Assembly: GCA_947579605.1 (NCBI GenBank) | Contig: OX388313.1 | Span: 27,841,214 to 27,905,213, forward strand | Direction: 5' to 3' | DNA: 64,000 bases | Source of the DNA: Athripsodes cinereus | Lineage: Eukaryota; Arthropoda; Insecta; Trichoptera; Leptoceridae | Shown here: positions 59,301 through 64,000 of the stretch, piece by piece | How the letters are laid out: every line of letters starts with the position of its first letter | How positions within the stretch are numbered: position 1 is the first letter of the stretch | The notes under the pieces: generated by a model | Seen by the model: only the letters and a program-made list of their open reading frames with translations | Told to the model about the DNA's origin: nothing | The model's database searches: none | Position numbers and translations under genes: made by a program

Positions 59301-61966
59301 CATGCGTGTATATATGTATTTCCATTAGTCACTAAAATTAGAAAAGGACCAGTGAAAATAATATCTCCTACACAAAGTCTTATCTATCGAGTGTTCTTCT
59401 TAATTATACAAACCTTGTTGGCTGAAATAACAGTAAATAATGTCTAAATGTGTCTAAAAAATTGGGGACATTTTCTCCCAGATATCTTACCAAATGTATT
59501 GGGAAATCTGGTATAATTTGAATAGCAAATGAATTCATAGGTTTGTTACCTTATTAATTTTTTTTCTCGATAGATGGCTTCACACAGACATGTCAGTTTG
59601 AAAAACTGATATGTTTTTGAAACAATTTGTAGATTTTTTTCAGACTATGCGTACCTATCTAAATGTCGATTATATTTTTATGTACACATGTAGTATTTTA
59701 CTCAAGAATAAGAATTCGGTGGAATTGTGTGGATTTATTTAGCACAAAATTAATTATTTGCATTTTTCGTTTGTACAAACATATCTCAAGACGTATACGG
59801 AAATTTTGACGTTTGACTGATTTGTAGGTTAGATTAGGATTGGTCTGGTGTTATTTTATGCTATAGCACGTTTACTGACAATCATTTCATTATCTTGGGT
59901 GATTAACTATGTAATTACGTGAATATGCATAGAAAATCCATAATAAAATTAAATGGATAATGTTTTCTTCTACCTTTTTTTCTATAGTTGAAAAAACATT
60001 TGTTTTTTAATTTCACTGAGGAATTCTACAACCTAGACACAGACACTGTGAACACAAAATTCATAAATTTAATTTTGATGCGTTCATTTTATCTGAAAAT
60101 TTGCCCAACTTTTTTTTTTTAAAAGATATATCTGGGTTTTGTAATAAACCCAAATAAAACCTTATACACCTTTCACACTAAGCTAAAAGCTTGTGCCGTG
60201 AAAGGGCAGTTTGCCGGCACCTGGGATCGAACCACGGACCCCTTGTTCTGAAGGCCGAGACTCTACCCCCAGGCTACCGACGAACTCATTTACTATTTAC
60301 CATTCACAAGAACAAAAGTGGGTGTTTTCGTAGAAATAAACAGCTCACAGTATTGTAACAGTGATAGACGTAATGTGATAAAAGTAACCAACTGTAATAT
60401 TATATTACACACACACACACACATCATTTAACATGCTACACAGAAATAAATATTATTATTATTATGTGTTATGTTGGGAAATGAATCACAATGCCAACTC
60501 ATAAATCGCTATATGCTATCAACATAAAAAAAAAACACTTGCAGATGGTATTAAAACTGAAATCACATTATAAAACTTGTATCTATCTGTGGTATCACAA
60601 TATCTCCCAAAAGTGATATAGACAGTAAGTGAAGCACCAGTCAGGTATACGTAAAACATCGCATCAGTGAGACATTTAATATCTTCATTTCAGTGATGAC
60701 GTATGTCACCCATCTCGAATGTCTTCATTTCTATTGATTCTAAGAGAACAATTAGCATTTTTATTACATGCAATTATTATACTGGCGGCCTTATTTGTGG
60801 AAGATATCGTGATGGTATAGATAAATAAAATTTTACTTTGATAATATGTGAAAAATTAAATTAACCATTGTCATCTTGTATCCGAAGCACAAAATATCTT
60901 GAACTGTCTGTTACGGATTCAATGGCAATTCCTGGATAAGTCTCAATGGGACATTTGGCAAACAGTTGTCCAGTCACCTTATCTTCTAGTTTTATATAAC
61001 ACTCATTTCCTTTTGATAATAATCTCATTCTTCCGGTCCATTGTGGCTCTTGTAAATTCCAATCTGCAGCCCTACAAACAAACAAAATGTCAGCGGTAAT
61101 CTTTTATAATATTTATTGTGATTAGCTGATAATCAATTATATTGGATGTTGTATTTGTTGTTAGGTATCATAATCACCCCTCCCCCCTGGCTCTAGAAAC
61201 ATTACTGAGCAAGCCTACCCTAAAATGTATAATTGGTTACCGTGAAAATTATAACGACTGTGGTTCGTTTGTGTATAGTTATGATGCGTCAAATGTGAGT
61301 GAAAATGTACATAACTAATTATAGGGTGACTCAATTGTTGAAACAATAACAGTGATTTCAAGAAATACGTCATTTCTTCAACAAAAATCTTCATTACTTA
61401 GTCATGAGGAATATTGTACAAGAATCAACAACTGATTTTAAATCTATAACCAATATGAAGTTGGAGATACTTTTATGGAATATTTACCAAATTCTAAAGA
61501 TCTTTAACGATATGTTAGTAATTATGAGAACGTGAGAATATTACAAGTGTAATATTAACTTGTCAGGAATGTGAGTATAATTCCCAATAAAGCTTGTTGA
61601 GTGGTATTAAACAAATTGTGAAGTGAAGGTGAGATAAAATTTAATTGTCTATTTATGAAAAGGAATTTAACACATTGAAATGAATTTATACAATTACCTG
61701 AATGTAGATATATGCATTTTGAATTGGATTTTAAATTATTGCACCCGATTTTCATAATATTGACTTACATAGAAAGGTTTAGACCCAAGGGCGTATCGAA
61801 GACAGCACAGGCTTAACAATTGGAATATTTTACTTTAAAGAAATGACATATATTTTCAATTAAATTTTACTCACCTATAACCTCTGCTTGTTGTTCTAGG
61901 TGGTATTTTAAATACAAAAACTTCATTTTTTACAAGTAAAACACTCTCATATTCATACGTGTCCAT
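56336..61966 (-). CDS. NECAP: NECAP, adaptin-ear-binding coat-associated protein
   Basis: NECAP binds the AP-2 adaptor and regulates clathrin-coated vesicle formation at the plasma membrane. Five minus-strand exons: 61966-61875, 61071-60866, 59007-58823, 58379-58195, 56393-56336; phases agree, 241 residues (human 263-275). The PHear domain covers about residues 1-150: [19 protein letters not shown], then [51 protein letters not shown] and ALQDHFKW are all close to the mammalian protein. The tail is Pro/Gly-rich and ends in WVQF, the AP-2 ear-binding motif, encoded by a separate 58-bp exon. The exon 3 donor is gttagt (after 58823), chosen because it keeps phase 0 into KKDGSEG. Confidence 0.95.
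56698..57573. mobile_element. Inverted-repeat DNA element in NECAP intron 4
   Basis: The left end GAATCGCTCTATGTTAAAGG and following ggc.taagtc are matched by the reverse complement of the right end (gacttacgcc, cctttaacatagagcgattc). Terminal repeats of about 30 bp, 876 bp in all. No transposase and no clear target duplication. A LINE tail is nested at about 57270-57395. Confidence 0.75.
57270..57395 (-). mobile_element. LINE 3' tail nested in the DNA element
   Basis: Begins with (aaat)n and ctttattgcc, then a body ending gcgggcttatcgcatatgcg, atttcttccagtcaaccc. It resembles 360-495. Confidence 0.5.
59090..59269 (-). mobile_element. tRNA-derived SINE in NECAP intron 2
   Basis: Same structure as the copy at 48156: poly-T at left (A tail on minus), aacccaaatacaacctcata, gtttgccggcacctgg, then tatcgaacc (B box with one change) and the tRNA head to gcgaactc. 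Same orientation as NECAP. Confidence 0.85.
60110..60287 (-). mobile_element. tRNA-derived SINE in NECAP intron 2
   Basis: Almost identical to the copy at 48156, with an intact B box (gggatcgaacc) and A box on the minus strand and a 10+ T run at the left edge. About 1 kb from the copy at 59090, same orientation. Confidence 0.88.
60408..60422. repeat. (AC)n microsatellite
   Basis: A short run of about eight AC units in NECAP intron 2. Confidence 0.7.
60690..60830 (-). repeat. Degraded SINE-like repeat (38136 family)
   Basis: gtcacccatctcgaatgtctt, ttattacatgcaattatta, then tttgtggaagatatcgtgatggtatag is the reverse complement pattern of the 38136/41440 copies. Confidence 0.45.
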
Positions 61967-62249
61967 TTTGACAAGTAGATTGATAATCACTTTTCTTCTT
62001 CCTTTTCTTTTCAAATAAGTTATGGTTTAGTGCTACCATTAATGAAAAATAATTTGACATTCGCTGCGCCATCTATTGAAAACTACATACGTTATCGCCC
62101 CCTATCCGTGATGAAAACATGGACCTAAATAGAGTAATGGACAGACACTTTGGTATAGTATTGGTAAATCCAGTTCTTTCTCAGGAATCGGTACTTGAGA
62201 CATCGTTCTTCAAAACAATTCGTTCTTAACATTCGTTCTCGTTCGTGGA

Positions 62250-62660
62250 ATTTGTCACGCGATTTTAAACCTTAGTCTCTTTGAAAATAGAGTATTCTAA
62301 TGGTATTTTTACCAAAACAACTTCACAAAGATTTAAATCTTTGAATCATGTTTGTTACATTTGACACGCGATATAAAACCTTAATTCCTTTGAAAATAGA
62401 ATACTCCAATGGCGTTTTTTCCAAAATAATAACACGTAGATTTAAATCCAAGAATCTCGTTCTCAACGTTTGACACGCAATATGAAACCTTAGTATCTTT
62501 GAAAATAGAGTATCTTAAGGTTTTTTTCCAAAAAAAAAAACACACACGAAGATTTAAATCTCGTTCGTGTTTATTTGCCACGCGATGTTAAACCTTAGTT
62601 TCTTTGAAAATATAGTACTTTAATGTAATTTTTCCCAAAAGAACGAAAAAGACCGAACAG
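62250..62660. repeat. Four diverged 106-110-bp tandem repeats upstream of NECAP
   Basis: cacgcgattttaaacctta at 62256 recurs with changes at 62362, 62472 and 62579, each followed by tttgaaaata.agta, a ttttt.ccaaaa stretch and gatttaaat. Flanked on both sides by gttctt/gaacga-rich sequence (62170-62245 and 62640-62735), which may be the ends of a larger element. Confidence 0.8.
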
Positions 62661-62739
62661 ATTTGGCATTGAGGATTTAGTTCTTCGAGTTAAGTTGAAG
62701 AACGAATACATAAGAACGAATAGTCAGATTCTGAACAAT

Positions 62740-63703
62740 ACTACTTTGGTAAACATTTTGTAGCTGCGCGGGGAGGGGAATGACGACCATTTTGTAAGAA
62801 ATAAATTTTGTTCGGTGCGTCGCATTTGGGCTGCGTTCAGACAGTCACCGAGTGATCAGTCGACGACGCATATTTTGAAAGTACCTATACAATGCCAGTA
62901 CGCATTCATAGTGTTCATGTACTGTATGTTACTATGTTTTCAAAATGTGTAACAAAATAAGAATTATAGTCTCAGAAAATATACTCGATTTCTGCGTAAT
63001 TGTCATTTATAATTTCTGACGCTGATTCAGTGAATTCGTTTGGATAAATTTAGGATATAAACTTGTAACAAGTATTTGGGAAGTGTACAAGCTCAGAAAG
63101 TTAGATAATGGAATAATTTAAAAAAAAAGTATAAAGCAATTAGTTATAAACTAATCAAGTAGTTATTACTTTAACTGTTAATTTTAAAGATACCTATTAA
63201 AATAATTTATTCCTTCGTTAGAGACAAAAATATTTTTATCATTTAAAAGAAACACAAAAGTACTTGAATGCTACTATAAAAAGGCGCCAGTCAAATAATA
63301 ATAAAAATATTAATTATTTAAATATATTCATAATTTACGTCTTTTACACGTCGGCGAATTTAAGAAATTATAAGAAAAAGTAAATCCAAAAAAAAAAAAT
63401 TTTTAAAAGTTATAAAAGCAATAAAAAAAATAATAAAAAGACGTAAAAAATAATGGCGCCATTACGATAACATTGGGTCATAAAACGCTTTAAGTTATTC
63501 ACGATTATCCGGATTACATTCACCACTCACTGCAACTTCATGGTCGTTCAGGTCAAACGACGCCGAGTGACATTTATGCTCCCATGAACCAACCCTTGTA
63601 TTTGTATGTTTAGTTGTTTTAAAAATGTTTAAAGTTTTTGCACATCAGTTGAATTTTTCATATCGGTTTTTGTTTTTATATCTAGAAGAATAGGAATCAT
63701 CTT
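62740..63703. other. Intergenic region between NECAP and the next gene
   Basis: No coding exon seen up to 63703. It should include the promoter of the plus-strand gene at 63704. AT-rich, with A/T homopolymers around 63385-63440. Confidence 0.4.
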
Positions 63704-63790
63704 ATGATTAACATGGTGATGTGCGCTATAAATGGTTGTGGTTATAAATCCAATCCAACTTTCGCAGGAAACAGGATTGTCATATTTTCG
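63704..63790 (+). CDS. First exon of a probable THAP-type zinc-finger protein (partial)
   Basis: 29 codons starting MINMVMCAINGCGYKSNPTF and ending at a strong donor (gtaagt, 63791). The pattern CxxxxC (Cys 7 and Cys 12) followed about 15 residues later by VIFS fits the start of a THAP domain (C2CH zinc finger with C-x2-4-C and an F-S/F-P strand), a DNA-binding domain often taken from P-element transposases. The remaining C-x2-H half would lie in the next exon, beyond the window. Either of the ATGs at 63704, 63713 or 63719 could be used. THAP identity is an inference from a short segment. Confidence 0.55.
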
Positions 63791-64000
63791 GTAAGTTGTT
63801 TTGTATTGTAGTTTTTATCTTAATATATTGCGATTTTAAAGTCGTTTATATTATAATTCGTATACTTATAAATGATCATAATAATGTTATAAACGTTCTA
63901 TATAATTATCTGTCCTTATTCTCCTATATCTACACATGTAACTTGTTTTCCATTCTGTCATCTGACAATACAAAGAACCTACAATCTGATGTTTGGTTTG

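Overview
The window is nuclear DNA of an insect, most likely a moth or butterfly. It is AT-rich, its genes have many short GT-AG introns, and it carries tRNA-derived SINEs, decayed non-LTR (Jockey/RTE-like) tails, small hAT-like elements and a pogo-like transposon. All eight genes are conserved eukaryotic housekeeping genes, recognised from their translated exons. No operon, phage, CRISPR array or bacterial feature is present.

Layout. (1) 3211-3853, minus: first two coding exons of vigilin (HDLBP/Dp1); the rest lies left of the window behind an intron of more than 3.2 kb. (2) 6954-29217, plus: a complete SF3B1 gene (21 coding exons, 1,344 codons), whose introns hold a segmental duplication, a hAT-like element with nested inverted repeats, a 91-bp minisatellite ending at a splice acceptor, and a 3.66-kb array of 116/120-bp units. 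(3) 29988-31049, plus: 5'-truncated Jockey-type reverse transcriptase remnant. (4) 31445-32667, minus: LAGE3/Pcc1 (KEOPS subunit, 3 exons, 97 aa) followed after 19 bp by the intronless PIGP gene (158 aa), a dicistron-like pair. (5) 33001-33200: assembly gap. (6) 33702-44461, minus: complete BAP60/SMARCD (10 coding exons), divergent from (7) 45069-47742, plus: CIR1 (5 exons, 509 aa) across a roughly 600-bp shared promoter region. (8) 48670-50744: pogo/Tigger-like DNA transposon with 25-bp terminal inverted repeats, TA target duplication and a DDD transposase. (9) 50.7-56.3 kb: gene-poor, with a 225-bp perfect palindrome. (10) 56336-61966, minus: complete NECAP (5 exons, 241 aa). (11) 63704-63790, plus: first exon of a probable THAP-type zinc-finger gene running off the right edge.

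The genes do not form one pathway: they cover splicing (SF3B1), chromatin and transcription (BAP60, CIR1), tRNA t6A modification (LAGE3), GPI-anchor synthesis (PIGP), endocytosis (NECAP) and RNA binding (vigilin). No new gene system was found. The most unusual content is non-coding: the two-length intronic array, the perfect palindrome with a hammerhead-like core, a C/G-tract module present inside several small transposons with different ends, and the LAGE3-PIGP arrangement. Exon joins were made by eye from splice sites, reading phase and protein family conservation; no alignment was run.
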